From JBHJGP01 sp050331695 (GTDB lineage: Bacteria; Pseudomonadota; Alphaproteobacteria; Geminicoccales; Geminicoccaceae), in NCBI GenBank assembly GCA_050331695.1, contig JBHJGP010000015.1, positions 103,689-167,688 on the forward strand: a stretch of DNA of 64,000 bases, in the 5' to 3' direction. The translations under genes were made by a program, and so were the position numbers. This document shows, piece after piece, positions 8,834 to 18,319 of the stretch. Below the pieces are notes generated by a model. That model did no database searches. It was not told where the DNA came from and saw nothing but the letters and a program-made list of their open reading frames with translations. How positions within the stretch are numbered: the stretch's first letter is position 1; every line of letters starts with the position of its first letter.

Positions 8834-10308
8834 GCGGCGTCGACGTAGGCGCCGATCCCGCTGGCAACGCCATCCTGCCACAGTCTGGTGAGCATGAGAT
8901 CAAACCTGGCGCTGAAATCATCATTGTCGGCGATATCGCCAAAAATATCCTTGAGCGCCAAGAAGGCCCGGGGCGTCGTCCTTGCTCGGCGAGCCGCTTC
9001 CCGAAGGCGGTCGGCAAGGGCGTCCTGGATAGAGATCGTCTCGCCCGCATCCGTTTCGCCGTAGCAATAACGGCACCAGAGGGCGGTCTCGAGCGCCAGA
9101 CCATCCACGCTCTGGCCTTGGGCCAGGCGGTCACGGATCGAAGGCAGAATGAATTTGGGCTGCCGGTTCGAACCGTCCTGACAGAGCCGGACGATCGTGT
9201 CTTCAACCTCCGGATTGGCGAACCGGCGTTTGATGAGCTCGAGATAGGCGGCGAGGTCAACACCGGGAATGGCCGGCACCACCGGGATGATTTCCTCGCG
9301 CTCGAGCCTGTCCAAATAGGCGTCGATCAAAGGGTCGGCCATGGCGTTGTGGACCGTTTTGATGCCGAGCAGCGCCGCCGGATAGGCGATCGCGGCATGG
9401 CCGCCGTTCAGCATGCGGATCTTCATCAATTCATAGGCTGAAACGTCATGGGTGAAGGTTACGCCGACCTCTTCGAGCGCCGGACGGCCGTCCGAGAACC
9501 GATCTTCCATCACCCATTGCCGGAAGGGTTCGCAAAAGACCGGCCAACCGTCATCGATACCGACACGCTGGCGCAATAGGTCGCGTTCACGCTCGGTCGT
9601 CACCGGTGTGATCCGGTCCACCATGCTGTCGGGGAAGGCGACCTCGTGCCGGATCCATTTTGCCAGGTCGGGATCGGCCAGATCGGCGAGACCGACCACG
9701 GCATCCCGCGCCACGCCGCCATTGCCGGGAATATTGTCGCAGGACATGACGGTGAAAGGCGCGGTTCCCGCACCACGCCTTTTGTTGAGGGCCGCCACCA
9801 GCACGCCGAAGAGGTGAGATGGTGAATGGGGGCTAGCGGCGTCGGCTCTGATGTCCGGGTGGTCCGGGTCGAAGGACCCGGTGGCCGGATCGATGCAATA
9901 GCCGCCCTCGGTGACGGTCAAGGAGACAATTCTGATCCGCGGATCGTCGAGAACGCTCACCATGCCCGCCGTGTCCTGGCCGACCGGCATAAAATCGACC
10001 ATGGCACCGGTGACCCGCGCCCTGGTTGTTCCCGGTTCGACCTCGACGACCGTCGTCAGGCAGTCCTGGTTTTTTAGGGTCTCACGCATGGCGGCGTCGG
10101 GCGGCCGAAATCCGGCGCCGATGATCCCCCAGTCAAGATCTCGCCCGGTATTGAAGAGATCATCGAGATAGACGGCTTGATGGGCGCGATGGAAATTGCC
10201 GACACCGATGTGAACGATCCCGGGGCTGATCTGCTCGCGGTGATAGCTCGGGCGGGCAACCTCTGTTGGGAGCTCGGCAAGCGTTTGAAGGGACAATCTC
10301 ACGGCCAT
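8830..10308 (-). CDS. Mannitol dehydrogenase family protein (polyol 2-dehydrogenase)
   Basis: A 492-residue long-chain NAD-dependent polyol dehydrogenase that would oxidise mannitol or arabinitol to the ketose. GVGNFHRAHQAVYLDDLF forms the N-terminal nucleotide-binding loop, and KIRMLNGGHAAIAYPA carries the catalytic Lys-Asn-His set (KxxxxNxxH) of the family. The start was set at the ATG at 10308, because upstream sequence is arginine-rich and belongs to the neighbouring phosphatase gene, which it overlaps by 10 bases. It is the last gene of the smo-type transport operon, so it likely acts on the imported polyol. It is equivalent to Rhodobacter MtlK. Confidence 0.9.
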   Translation of the reverse strand: MAVRLSLQTLAELPTEVARPSYHREQISPGIVHIGVGNFHRAHQAVYLDDLFNTGRDLDWGIIGAGFRPPDAAMRETLKNQDCLTTVVEVEPGTTRARVTGAMVDFMPVGQDTAGMVSVLDDPRIRIVSLTVTEGGYCIDPATGSFDPDHPDIRADAASPHSPSHLFGVLVAALNKRRGAGTAPFTVMSCDNIPGNGGVARDAVVGLADLADPDLAKWIRHEVAFPDSMVDRITPVTTERERDLLRQRVGIDDGWPVFCEPFRQWVMEDRFSDGRPALEEVGVTFTHDVSAYELMKIRMLNGGHAAIAYPAALLGIKTVHNAMADPLIDAYLDRLEREEIIPVVPAIPGVDLAAYLELIKRRFANPEVEDTIVRLCQDGSNRQPKFILPSIRDRLAQGQSVDGLALETALWCRYCYGETDAGETISIQDALADRLREAARRARTTPRAFLALKDIFGDIADNDDFSARFDLMLTRLWQDGVASGIGAYVDAA

Positions 10309-10955
10309 GAGCGACCGCTTTCTCTCAAGGACGTCGCGAGATCGGCCAGGTCGACGACCGGCTCGGCCCCTTCCGGCACGGTCATCTCGGTCTGCGGCCA
10401 GAAGAGGGTACGCATGCCGGCGGCTAGACCGGCTTTTGCGCCGGTGACGGAATCTTCGACGACCACGCAATCTTTCGGATCGACTTGCAAAAGCCAGGCG
10501 GCGCGCAGGTAAGGTTCCGGCAGCGGTTTGCCGTCGCGCACATCGTTCCGACTAACCGTGATCAAACCTGGATCGGTCAGGCCGACCGTGTCGAGATTGG
10601 CGCTGACGATCATCCGATCGGAGTTGGAGACCACGGCTTGCGCGAAACCTTCGGTGCTGAGCTCGTTGAACAGGTCGACGGCGCCCGACCGGGGTTTAAG
10701 CCGGGCCACGGAGGCGAAATAGGTTCGGTACTTCAGCCGCAGCCAATCGCGCAGCTCCAGTTCGAGGCCAAGATGCTGGCGGCACCAGGCGTGAACCTCC
10801 CGTGCATCGCGTCCGACGATGTGTTTATGAAATTCTTCGGGCGGCGACAGATCGACATGGCGCAGGGCCTGGACGAGCGCTGCTTCATGCAATGGCTCGC
10901 TGTCGACGAGCGTGCCGTCCATGTCCCAGAGGATTGCGGGCCGAGTGAGGTCCAT
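10299..10955 (-). CDS. HAD-superfamily phosphatase (beta-phosphoglucomutase-like)
   Basis: A 218-residue HAD hydrolase with motif I DMDGTLVDSEPLH (nucleophile and acid/base aspartates), motif II SNSD, motif III around GKPLPEPYLRAA and motif IV VVEDSVTGAKAG. The helical cap after motif I resembles the beta-phosphoglucomutase/sugar-phosphatase group. It lies between the ABC ATPase and mannitol dehydrogenase genes, so a sugar- or polyol-phosphate substrate is likely, but which one cannot be told from sequence. Confidence 0.85.
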   Translation of the reverse strand: MDLTRPAILWDMDGTLVDSEPLHEAALVQALRHVDLSPPEEFHKHIVGRDAREVHAWCRQHLGLELELRDWLRLKYRTYFASVARLKPRSGAVDLFNELSTEGFAQAVVSNSDRMIVSANLDTVGLTDPGLITVSRNDVRDGKPLPEPYLRAAWLLQVDPKDCVVVEDSVTGAKAGLAAGMRTLFWPQTEMTVPEGAEPVVDLADLATSLRESGRSWP

Positions 10956-10992
10956 GATGGGCGCTCGTTTCCGTTTTTTGCTTTACATCGGC

Positions 10993-11997
<1,005 letters not shown>

Positions 11998-12009
11998 GTC
12001 ACGGGTTCC

Positions 12010-12840
12010 CTATTTGACGGCGCCGAAGGTGAGACCACGAACCAGCTGCTTCTGACTGAACCAGCCGAGGATCAGTATCGGCGCGATGGCCATGGTGGAG
12101 GCGGCCGACAGCTTGGCGTAGAACAGGCCTTCGGGGCTCGAATAGCTGGCGATGAATGCCGTCAGCGGCGCAGCCTTCGCCGCGGTCAGGTTCAACGTCC
12201 AGAACGCCTCGTTCCAGGCCAGGATGAAGTTCAACAGGATGGTCGAGGCAATCCCCGGTATGGCCATCGGCGTGAGCACGTAGAGGATCTCGTTCCTCAG
12301 TGACGCGCCGTCCATGCGCGCCGCTTCGAGGATCTCGCCCGGGATTTCGCGAAAGTAGGTGTAGAGCATCCAGACGATGATCGGCAGGTTGATGAGCATC
12401 ATCACGATCACCAGCCCGACGCGGGTGTCGAGAAGGCCTAGATTGATGAACAGGAGATAGATCGGATAGAGGACGCCGACGGCCGGAAGCATCTTGGTCG
12501 AGAGCATCCAAAGAAGAATGTCCTTGGTGCGCTTCGACGGCACGAAGGCCATCGACCATGCGGCGGGTACGGCGACGATGATGCCGAGGATCGTGGACCC
12601 GCCGGCGATGATGATCGAGTTCACGAGGAAGCGCATATAGTTGGAGCGCTCCTGCACCACGGCGTAGTTTTCCAAGGTCCAGTCGAAGAACAGGAAGACC
12701 GGCGGATCGGCGATCGCCGTCGCCTCGGTCTTGAAGCTGGTGAAGATCGTCCAGAGGATCGGGAAGAAGATCAAAAGGCCGATTCCCCAGGCGACGGCGG
12801 TGTTGATCGTCTTTCTTTGCGTGGTGACGGCGCGGGCCAT
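12010..12840 (-). CDS. smoG: Polyol ABC transporter permease (SmoG/MalG type)
   Basis: A 276-residue inner-membrane permease with six predicted helices. The EAA loop that contacts the ATPase is seen in YFREIPGEILEAARMDGAS, and the protein ends with the MalG-type tail SQKQLVRGLTFGAVK. It pairs with the other permease and is separated from it and from the ATPase gene by 12 bases each, so co-translation is likely. Confidence 0.9.
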   Translation of the reverse strand: MARAVTTQRKTINTAVAWGIGLLIFFPILWTIFTSFKTEATAIADPPVFLFFDWTLENYAVVQERSNYMRFLVNSIIIAGGSTILGIIVAVPAAWSMAFVPSKRTKDILLWMLSTKMLPAVGVLYPIYLLFINLGLLDTRVGLVIVMMLINLPIIVWMLYTYFREIPGEILEAARMDGASLRNEILYVLTPMAIPGIASTILLNFILAWNEAFWTLNLTAAKAAPLTAFIASYSSPEGLFYAKLSAASTMAIAPILILGWFSQKQLVRGLTFGAVK

Positions 12841-12852
12841 GGGTCTATCTCC

Positions 12853-13719
12853 TCACGCGTCCAGGTTCTTGCCGACGATGCGCATCAGGAAGAGCGCGAC
12901 GATATTGGCGAGGATGACGGCGTAGATACCGCCGGCGGAACCGAGGCCGACGTTCTGGCTTTCGAGCACGCGCTGATAGATCAGATAGGTCAGCGTCCGG
13001 GTGCCGAAGGAGCCCTGCGTTGTCACGAAGATCTCGGCGAAGATCGACAACAGGAAGATCGTCTGGATCAGCACGACGATCGTGATCGCCCTACTGAGAT
13101 GCGGCAGGATAATGTAGCCGAAGCGGGCAAGCGGCGGCGCGCCGTCCATTTCGGAGGCCTCCAGCTGTTCGCTGTCCAGCGACTGGATTGCGGTCAAAAG
13201 GATGAGCGTCGCGAAGGGCAGCCACTGCCACGACACGAGTAACACGATCGAGAACAGCGAGACTTCGCTCAGCCATTCGACAGGCTGGGCTCCGAAGAAC
13301 TTCCAGAGATGCGCGAACAGGCCGTTCACCGGATCCATGAACATGTTCTTCCAGACCAGCGCCGACACGGTGGGCATGACGAAGAACGGGGCGATGACGA
13401 GGATGCGAACGATCCCCTGGCCCCACATGGGCTGGTCCAGGAGCATGGCGAGCAGGACGCCCAGGACGACGGTGATGATAAGAACACCGCCGACGACAAT
13501 GAGCGTTGCCTGAACGCTCGGCCAGAAGGCCGAGGAGGTGACGAAGCGGACGTAGTTTTCGAACCCGACCCAGCCCAGGTCGCCGCCGCGAAGCGGTAGG
13601 TAACGCTTGAACGAGAAATAAAGCGTCATGCCGAGTGGCACGAGCATCCAGCCGAGAAGAAGGACCACGGCCGGGGCCATCATGACCCGGGCCGCGGATC
13701 GGGAATGCTGGGTGGCCAT
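12853..13719 (-). CDS. smoF: Polyol ABC transporter permease (SmoF/MalF type)
   Basis: A 288-residue permease with a short cytoplasmic N-terminus and six predicted helices. The EAA-type loop appears as LEASEMDGAPPLARFGYIILP. It begins MATQHSRSAARVMMAPAVVLLLGW, as is usual for sugar permeases of the CUT1 family. The binding-protein gene lies 114 bases upstream, with a strong hairpin in between that may lower the level of permease mRNA relative to the binding protein. Confidence 0.9.
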   Translation of the reverse strand: MATQHSRSAARVMMAPAVVLLLGWMLVPLGMTLYFSFKRYLPLRGGDLGWVGFENYVRFVTSSAFWPSVQATLIVVGGVLIITVVLGVLLAMLLDQPMWGQGIVRILVIAPFFVMPTVSALVWKNMFMDPVNGLFAHLWKFFGAQPVEWLSEVSLFSIVLLVSWQWLPFATLILLTAIQSLDSEQLEASEMDGAPPLARFGYIILPHLSRAITIVVLIQTIFLLSIFAEIFVTTQGSFGTRTLTYLIYQRVLESQNVGLGSAGGIYAVILANIVALFLMRIVGKNLDA

Positions 13720-13798
13720 GACGTCTCTCCTCGCGGAAGTTACCTGGACCGAGGCTGCGGGACCGAATGCTCGTTGAGAGCTGTTGGTTATTCAGGCC

Positions 13799-13822
13799 GG
13801 AGGGCGGCCTGGGCCGCCCTCC
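13799..13822 (-). promoter_or_regulatory. Intercistronic hairpin after the binding-protein gene
   Basis: A perfect inverted repeat with 11-base arms (GGAGGGCGGCC / GGCCGCCCTCC) and a 2-base centre begins 11 bases past the smoE stop. No run of T follows on the minus strand, so it looks like an mRNA-stabilising or partial-attenuation hairpin rather than a full terminator. Such structures are common between binding-protein and permease genes. Confidence 0.7.
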
Positions 13823-13833
13823 GTCGGGGAGGA

Positions 13834-15135
13834 TTAGTAGCCGGCGGCTTCCATCTCGTCGGCAACAAGTGCCTGCGCGTTCTCTAGCGCTTCTTCAGGC
13901 GATTGCTGGCCCGCGAGCATGGCCGAAAACTCCTGGCCCGCCGCCGTACCGATACCCGCCCATTCGGGGATGGCGACGTACTGGATCCCGACATAGGGCA
14001 CGTCGTCGACGGTCGGGTTGTTGGGATCGGCGGCGTTGATCGATTCCAGCGTCTTCTCGGCGAACGGCACCTTCTGGTATTCCGGGTTCTCGTAGAGCGA
14101 GGTTCGGCTGCCCGGCGGCACATTGGCCCAGCCTTCATTCTCGGCGACGAGCTCGAGATAATCTTTCGAGGTGGCCCAGGCGACGAACTTCTTGGCCGCA
14201 TCGGTGGCGTCAGAACCGGCGGGAATGGCCAAAGCCCAAGCCCAGAGCCAGTTGGCCCGTTTGCCTTTACCCGTGTCGGGCGCGAGCGCGAAGCCCACTT
14301 TGTCGGCGACGGTGGAATCGTCCGGATTGGTCACGAAGGACGCCGCGACTGTGGCATCGATCCACATACCGCACTTGCCCTGTTGGAACAGCGCGAGGTT
14401 CTCGTTGAAGCCGTTGGTGGAAGCTCCCGGAGGACCAGCGTCCTGCATCAGGTCATTGTAGAAGGTGATCGCCTCCGCCCACTCAGGCGTGTCGAGCTGC
14501 GGCCGCCAATCTTCGTCGAACCAGCGCGCGCCGAACGAGTTCGCCACGGTCGTGAGAAACGCCATGTTCTCGCCCCAGCCGGCCTTGCCGCGCAGGCAGA
14601 TGCCGTAGATCTCATTGTCCTTGTCGGTCATTGCCCGGGCCGCCTCGCCGATGAACTCCCAGGTCGGCGCTTCCGGCATTTCCAGCCCGGCCCCTTCCAT
14701 CAGGTCGGTGCGGTACATGACCATGGAACTCTCGCCGTAGAAGGGTGCCGCATAGAGCGTTCCCTCATGGGAAAGGCCGGCACGCATCGCCGGCAAGATG
14801 TCGTCAGCGTCATAGTCCTCGCCGAGATCGTCGAGCGGCACGAGCCAGTCTTGCGCCGCCCAGATCGGCGTCTCGTACATGCCGATGGTCATGACGTCGA
14901 ACTGACCGCCGTTGGTGGCGATGTCCTGGGTCACGCGCTGGCGAAGGACGTTTTCTTCCAGGGTCACCCACTCGAGTTCGATGTCGGGGTTTTGAGACGT
15001 GAAGTCGTCCGTGAGACCCTGCATGCGGATCATGTCGCCATTGTTGACCGTGGCGATGGTGACGGTTTCGGCGCTGGCCAGCGAAGTCGACGCGAGAAGC
15101 GCGCCGGCGGCAAGAAGGACCGGTCTCGAGAACAT
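13834..15135 (-). CDS. smoE: Polyol ABC transporter periplasmic binding protein
   Basis: A 433-residue extracytoplasmic binding protein with a signal peptide (MFSRPVLLAAGALLASTSLASA, about 1-22) and a family-1 solute-binding fold. Recognisable segments are DVMTIGMYETPIWAAQDWLVPL and APFYGESSMVMYRTDLMEGAG, typical of the sorbitol/mannitol group of binding proteins. It is the first gene of the operon and has a 172-base divergent promoter region shared with the SorC-family regulator. It delivers polyols such as sorbitol or mannitol to the permease pair; the ligand is inferred from family and context. Confidence 0.92.
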   Translation of the reverse strand: MFSRPVLLAAGALLASTSLASAETVTIATVNNGDMIRMQGLTDDFTSQNPDIELEWVTLEENVLRQRVTQDIATNGGQFDVMTIGMYETPIWAAQDWLVPLDDLGEDYDADDILPAMRAGLSHEGTLYAAPFYGESSMVMYRTDLMEGAGLEMPEAPTWEFIGEAARAMTDKDNEIYGICLRGKAGWGENMAFLTTVANSFGARWFDEDWRPQLDTPEWAEAITFYNDLMQDAGPPGASTNGFNENLALFQQGKCGMWIDATVAASFVTNPDDSTVADKVGFALAPDTGKGKRANWLWAWALAIPAGSDATDAAKKFVAWATSKDYLELVAENEGWANVPPGSRTSLYENPEYQKVPFAEKTLESINAADPNNPTVDDVPYVGIQYVAIPEWAGIGTAAGQEFSAMLAGQQSPEEALENAQALVADEMEAAGY

Positions 15136-15157
15136 CGCTCTTTACCTCCCGTATTGA

Positions 15158-15184
15158 GCATTTGCTTTGATATTCACCAAATGC
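15158..15184. promoter_or_regulatory. Candidate operator for the polyol operon regulator
   Basis: GCATTTG and CAAATGC form a perfect 7-base inverted repeat around a 13-base A/T-rich centre. It is 22 bases upstream of the smoE ATG and in the spacer between smoE and the divergent SorC-family regulator gene, which is where such a regulator would bind. The binding itself is inferred. Confidence 0.55.
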
Positions 15185-15307
15185 CCATACACATGATGGC
15201 CTGTCAAGGCCGTTTTCCTAATTTACAGCCAAATTTCTGGGTCCGACTTGCGCGAATTATCGAAGAATGGTCAATTGCTCGCCAACTAGCTTGGGAAAGG
15301 AAGGCCG

Positions 15308-16264
15308 ATGGGTGAGGCCGTTGGTCCAGGTGACAAGCGACGGGACGAGGCAGCAAGGGCCGCTTGGCTCTATTTCATCGGTGGCTGCACCCAGGACGAA
15401 ATCGCCAGGCAGATGGACGTTTCACGCCAGGCCGCGCAGCGGCTGGTATCGTTCGCCGTCAGCGAAAAGCTTATCAAGTTTCGCATGGAACATCCGATCG
15501 CATCCTGCATGGACTTCGCCAAGCGGATCGCGGATCGGTATCGGCTCGAATTCTGCGATGTCACGCCTTCCACCGTGAACGCGGGAGGATCTGTTGCCGG
15601 CGTCGCAGTAGCGACTGCTATTCGGTTGAATAGGCTTCTGACGGCGAAGACGCCGACGATCATCGGCGTCGGTACGGGGCGCACATTACGCGCGGCTGTT
15701 GATGAAATAGATTACCTGGATCGGCCGCAACACAAGATCGTCTCGCTTGTCGGTAATATGGCAACGGATGGTCGTGCCAGTCCCTATGAAGTGGCCATGA
15801 GACTAGCCGATAAAATTGGCGCACAGCGATTTCCAATGCCGGCGCCGGTGCTGGCCGAGACGGCCGAAGAACGCGAGGCGCTACGAAATCAGAAGTATTT
15901 CGGCATGTTGCGCGAACTGCGCGGCCAGGCTCGGGCCAGCTTCGTCGGCATCGCCGAAGTCGGTTGGCAGTCACCGCTTCATCAAGATGGCTTCGTGACC
16001 GATGCCGACGTCTCGGCGCTGCTGGATAGCGGTGCGGTGGGGGAGATCATAGGCTGGCCCTTTGATGCTTCTGGTCGACCGGTCGACACGCCGATCTATG
16101 AGCGGGGTGCCAGCCTCGAGCTCGAGGTCCCGCCGCAGCGCTTGACCGTCATCGTCGGCTGCGGGCCCCAAAAGACCTTGCCTTTGAAAGCAGCGCTCAC
16201 CGGTGGTCTTGCATCGGCCCTGATCACCGACGTGACGACAGCCGGCGCGCTTCTCGAGGAATAG
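15308..16264 (+). CDS. SorC/DeoR-type sugar-binding transcriptional regulator (SmoC-like)
   Basis: A 318-residue regulator. The N-terminal helix-turn-helix spans CTQDEIARQMDVSRQAAQRLV (about 29-49), followed by the SorC sugar-phosphate sensing domain with GVGTGRTLRAAV near residue 120 and closing motifs GEIIGWPFDASG and IVGCGPQKTLPLKAALTGGL. It is divergent from the polyol transport operon, so it very likely controls it in response to a polyol or its phosphate. SmoC of Rhodobacter occupies the same position. Confidence 0.9.
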   Translation: MGEAVGPGDKRRDEAARAAWLYFIGGCTQDEIARQMDVSRQAAQRLVSFAVSEKLIKFRMEHPIASCMDFAKRIADRYRLEFCDVTPSTVNAGGSVAGVAVATAIRLNRLLTAKTPTIIGVGTGRTLRAAVDEIDYLDRPQHKIVSLVGNMATDGRASPYEVAMRLADKIGAQRFPMPAPVLAETAEEREALRNQKYFGMLRELRGQARASFVGIAEVGWQSPLHQDGFVTDADVSALLDSGAVGEIIGWPFDASGRPVDTPIYERGASLELEVPPQRLTVIVGCGPQKTLPLKAALTGGLASALITDVTTAGALLEE

Positions 16265-16331
16265 CCAATGCAGGCAGCGTCTCCACGACACTCTCCGAAA
16301 AGGCATCCGGACACCCATCGACAGCACGTTA

Positions 16332-16346
16332 TGTTATACTATAACA
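16332..16346. promoter_or_regulatory. Zur-type operator upstream of the first COG0523 GTPase
   Basis: TGTTATACTATAACA is a perfect 7-1-7 palindrome and matches the core of the proteobacterial Zur consensus (TGTTATA-N-TATAACA). It lies 35 bases upstream of the GTPase ATG, over the expected promoter. Repression under zinc sufficiency is inferred from the motif and from the genes that follow. Confidence 0.85.
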
Positions 16347-16381
16347 AAAACCAGCCTATCGATGATCGCAAATGAGCCGCC

Positions 16382-17599
16382 ATGAACACTCAAGACACCC
16401 GCCTTCCGGTCACCGTCCTCTCCGGTTTTCTCGGTGCCGGCAAGACGACGCTTTTGAACCGCGTCCTGAACAACCGCGAGGGCCGTCGCGTCGCCGTCAT
16501 CGTCAACGACATGTCCGAGGTCAATATCGACGCCGACCTCGTGCGCGCCGACACCGTGCTTTCCCGCACCGACGAGACGCTCGTCGAGATGTCGAACGGC
16601 TGCATCTGCTGCACGCTGCGCGACGATCTGCTGGCCGAGGTGCGGCGCCTCGCAGGGGAGGGGCGGTTCGACTACCTGCTGATCGAGTCCACGGGTATCT
16701 CTGAACCACTTCCTGTCGCCGCCACCTTCGACTTCCGCGACACGGATGGCGACAGCCTGTCGGACGTCGCCCGCCTCGATACGATGGTGACGGTCGTCGA
16801 TGCCGTGAACCTGCTCAGGGACTATTCCAGCCACGATTTCCTGCGCGACCGAGGCGAAACGCTGGGCGACGAGGACGAGCGGACGCTTGTGCACCTCCTG
16901 ACCGACCAGATCGAGTTTGCTGACGTCGTCATCCTGAACAAGGTCGCCGATGCCGAGCCGCGTCAGGTGGACGCCGCGCGCAAGATCATCCGCAGCCTGA
17001 ACGGCGATGCCCGGATTATCGAGACGAACCATTCAGATGCGCCAGCGGCCGCGATCCTCGACACCGGACTCTTCGATTTCCAGAAGGCGCACGAGCACCC
17101 GATGTGGGCCAAAGAGCTGTACGGCTTCGCGGACCACGTGCCGGAGACCGAGGAATACGGCGTCGCGTCCTATGTGTATCGGGCTCGTCGGCCTTTCGTG
17201 CCAGAGAAGATCAAGGCCGTGCTGGAAGGCGAGATGCCCGGCGTGATCCGCGTCAAGGGACATTTCTGGATTGCCACGCGACCGCAATGGGTCGGCGAAT
17301 TCTCATTGGCCGGGTCGATGTCGAGTGTCGGGCCGATCGGGACTTGGTGGGCGACGATGCCCCGCGAGCGCTGGCCCGAGGACCCCCGCGTGATGGCCTA
17401 CATCGAGGAAAAGTGGCAAGAACCCTGGGGCGACCGGCGGCAGGAGATCGTCTTCATCGGGTCGGGAATCGACTGGCCCGCCCTGAAGACCCGTCTCGAC
17501 GCAGCCCTGCTGCCTGAGGTCGCCGCAGGCGGACCCGACGCGCTTCCTGACCTACCGGATCCGTTCCCGGTCTGGCGGCGTGCGGAGGCTGCAGCATGA
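16382..17599 (+). CDS. COG0523-family zinc metallochaperone GTPase (ZigA-like)
   Basis: A 405-residue G3E-family GTPase. Walker A is GFLGAGKT (15-22), the metal-binding CxCC motif is GCICC (C74, C76, C77), and the guanine-specifying motif is NKVAD. The C-terminal CobW domain runs from about 275 to the end (VIRVKGHFWIATRP...). Such proteins deliver zinc to essential enzymes when zinc is scarce. A Zur-type palindrome lies just upstream, and the DUF1826 gene overlaps its stop by 4 bases, the usual pairing in zinc-starvation operons. Zinc rather than cobalt is inferred from regulation and neighbours. Confidence 0.9.
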   Translation: MNTQDTRLPVTVLSGFLGAGKTTLLNRVLNNREGRRVAVIVNDMSEVNIDADLVRADTVLSRTDETLVEMSNGCICCTLRDDLLAEVRRLAGEGRFDYLLIESTGISEPLPVAATFDFRDTDGDSLSDVARLDTMVTVVDAVNLLRDYSSHDFLRDRGETLGDEDERTLVHLLTDQIEFADVVILNKVADAEPRQVDAARKIIRSLNGDARIIETNHSDAPAAAILDTGLFDFQKAHEHPMWAKELYGFADHVPETEEYGVASYVYRARRPFVPEKIKAVLEGEMPGVIRVKGHFWIATRPQWVGEFSLAGSMSSVGPIGTWWATMPRERWPEDPRVMAYIEEKWQEPWGDRRQEIVFIGSGIDWPALKTRLDAALLPEVAAGGPDALPDLPDPFPVWRRAEAAA

Positions 17600-18231
17600 C
17601 ACTGGTTCGCGAAATCGTAGCGGACGCTGCCATCGGTGTCGGTGTGGCTGATACGTCCGATGGTCTGTCTGTGATCCACCGCCCGGGTTGCGCCGCCGCG
17701 ATCTGGCGGCGGCAATCTTTGCCGGTTTTTCAGTCGTGGATTGACGGGCTCGACCCCGCCCAACTGCCGAGCGCACGCGTGATCCTCCGCCCTGGAGAGG
17801 TACGCGACGCAGCCCAGCAGATCTGCGAGGCCTCCGGCACGCCGGCCTGCCCCGAGCGCAACCGGCTGATCGACGACGTCGCCGTCCTTACCGACATCGT
17901 CGCGGGCCTGATGCGCGCGAAGTGGCTGCGCCTGCGCCTCGATGTCGTGACCACCAACGCCTGCCGGAAGTTCCACATCGACGCTGTCACCGCGCGCCTT
18001 GTCTGCACCTATCGAGGGACGGGCACGCAATACGGCATCTCGACCGACGGGGCTGAGCCGAAGCGCGTCTTCACCGTGCCTACCGGCGCGCCGATCCTGC
18101 TTCGCGGAACGCTTTGGCCGGAGTGCCCGAAGTCCGGTCTGCTGCACCGCTCACCGCCCATCGAGGGCACGGGCGAGACGCGACTGGTCTTCGTCCTTGA
18201 ACCGGTGACGGATCCTGAGGATGGAACATGA
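17596..18231 (+). CDS. DUF1826-family protein of the zinc-starvation operon
   Basis: A 211-residue soluble protein starting at an ATGA overlap with the GTPase. Features include IHRPGCAAAIWRR near the N-terminus, WLRLRLDVVTTNACRKFHIDAVTARLVCTYRGTGTQY in the middle (C..FH.D suggests a metal site) and LHRSPP near the end. The middle region resembles a cupin or iron/2-oxoglutarate oxygenase metal site (H-x-D). DUF1826 genes usually accompany COG0523 GTPases; function is unknown. The call rests on the sequence pattern and strict gene neighbourhood. Confidence 0.8.
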   Translation: MTLVREIVADAAIGVGVADTSDGLSVIHRPGCAAAIWRRQSLPVFQSWIDGLDPAQLPSARVILRPGEVRDAAQQICEASGTPACPERNRLIDDVAVLTDIVAGLMRAKWLRLRLDVVTTNACRKFHIDAVTARLVCTYRGTGTQYGISTDGAEPKRVFTVPTGAPILLRGTLWPECPKSGLLHRSPPIEGTGETRLVFVLEPVTDPEDGT

Positions 18232-18319
18232 GCGGAGATCTCGGCGGCACATGCCGAAGCCGCGCCAGCGCGGCTCAGTGGAACAGGTGATCAAGCAACC
18301 ACAAAGGAGGGTATTGGAG

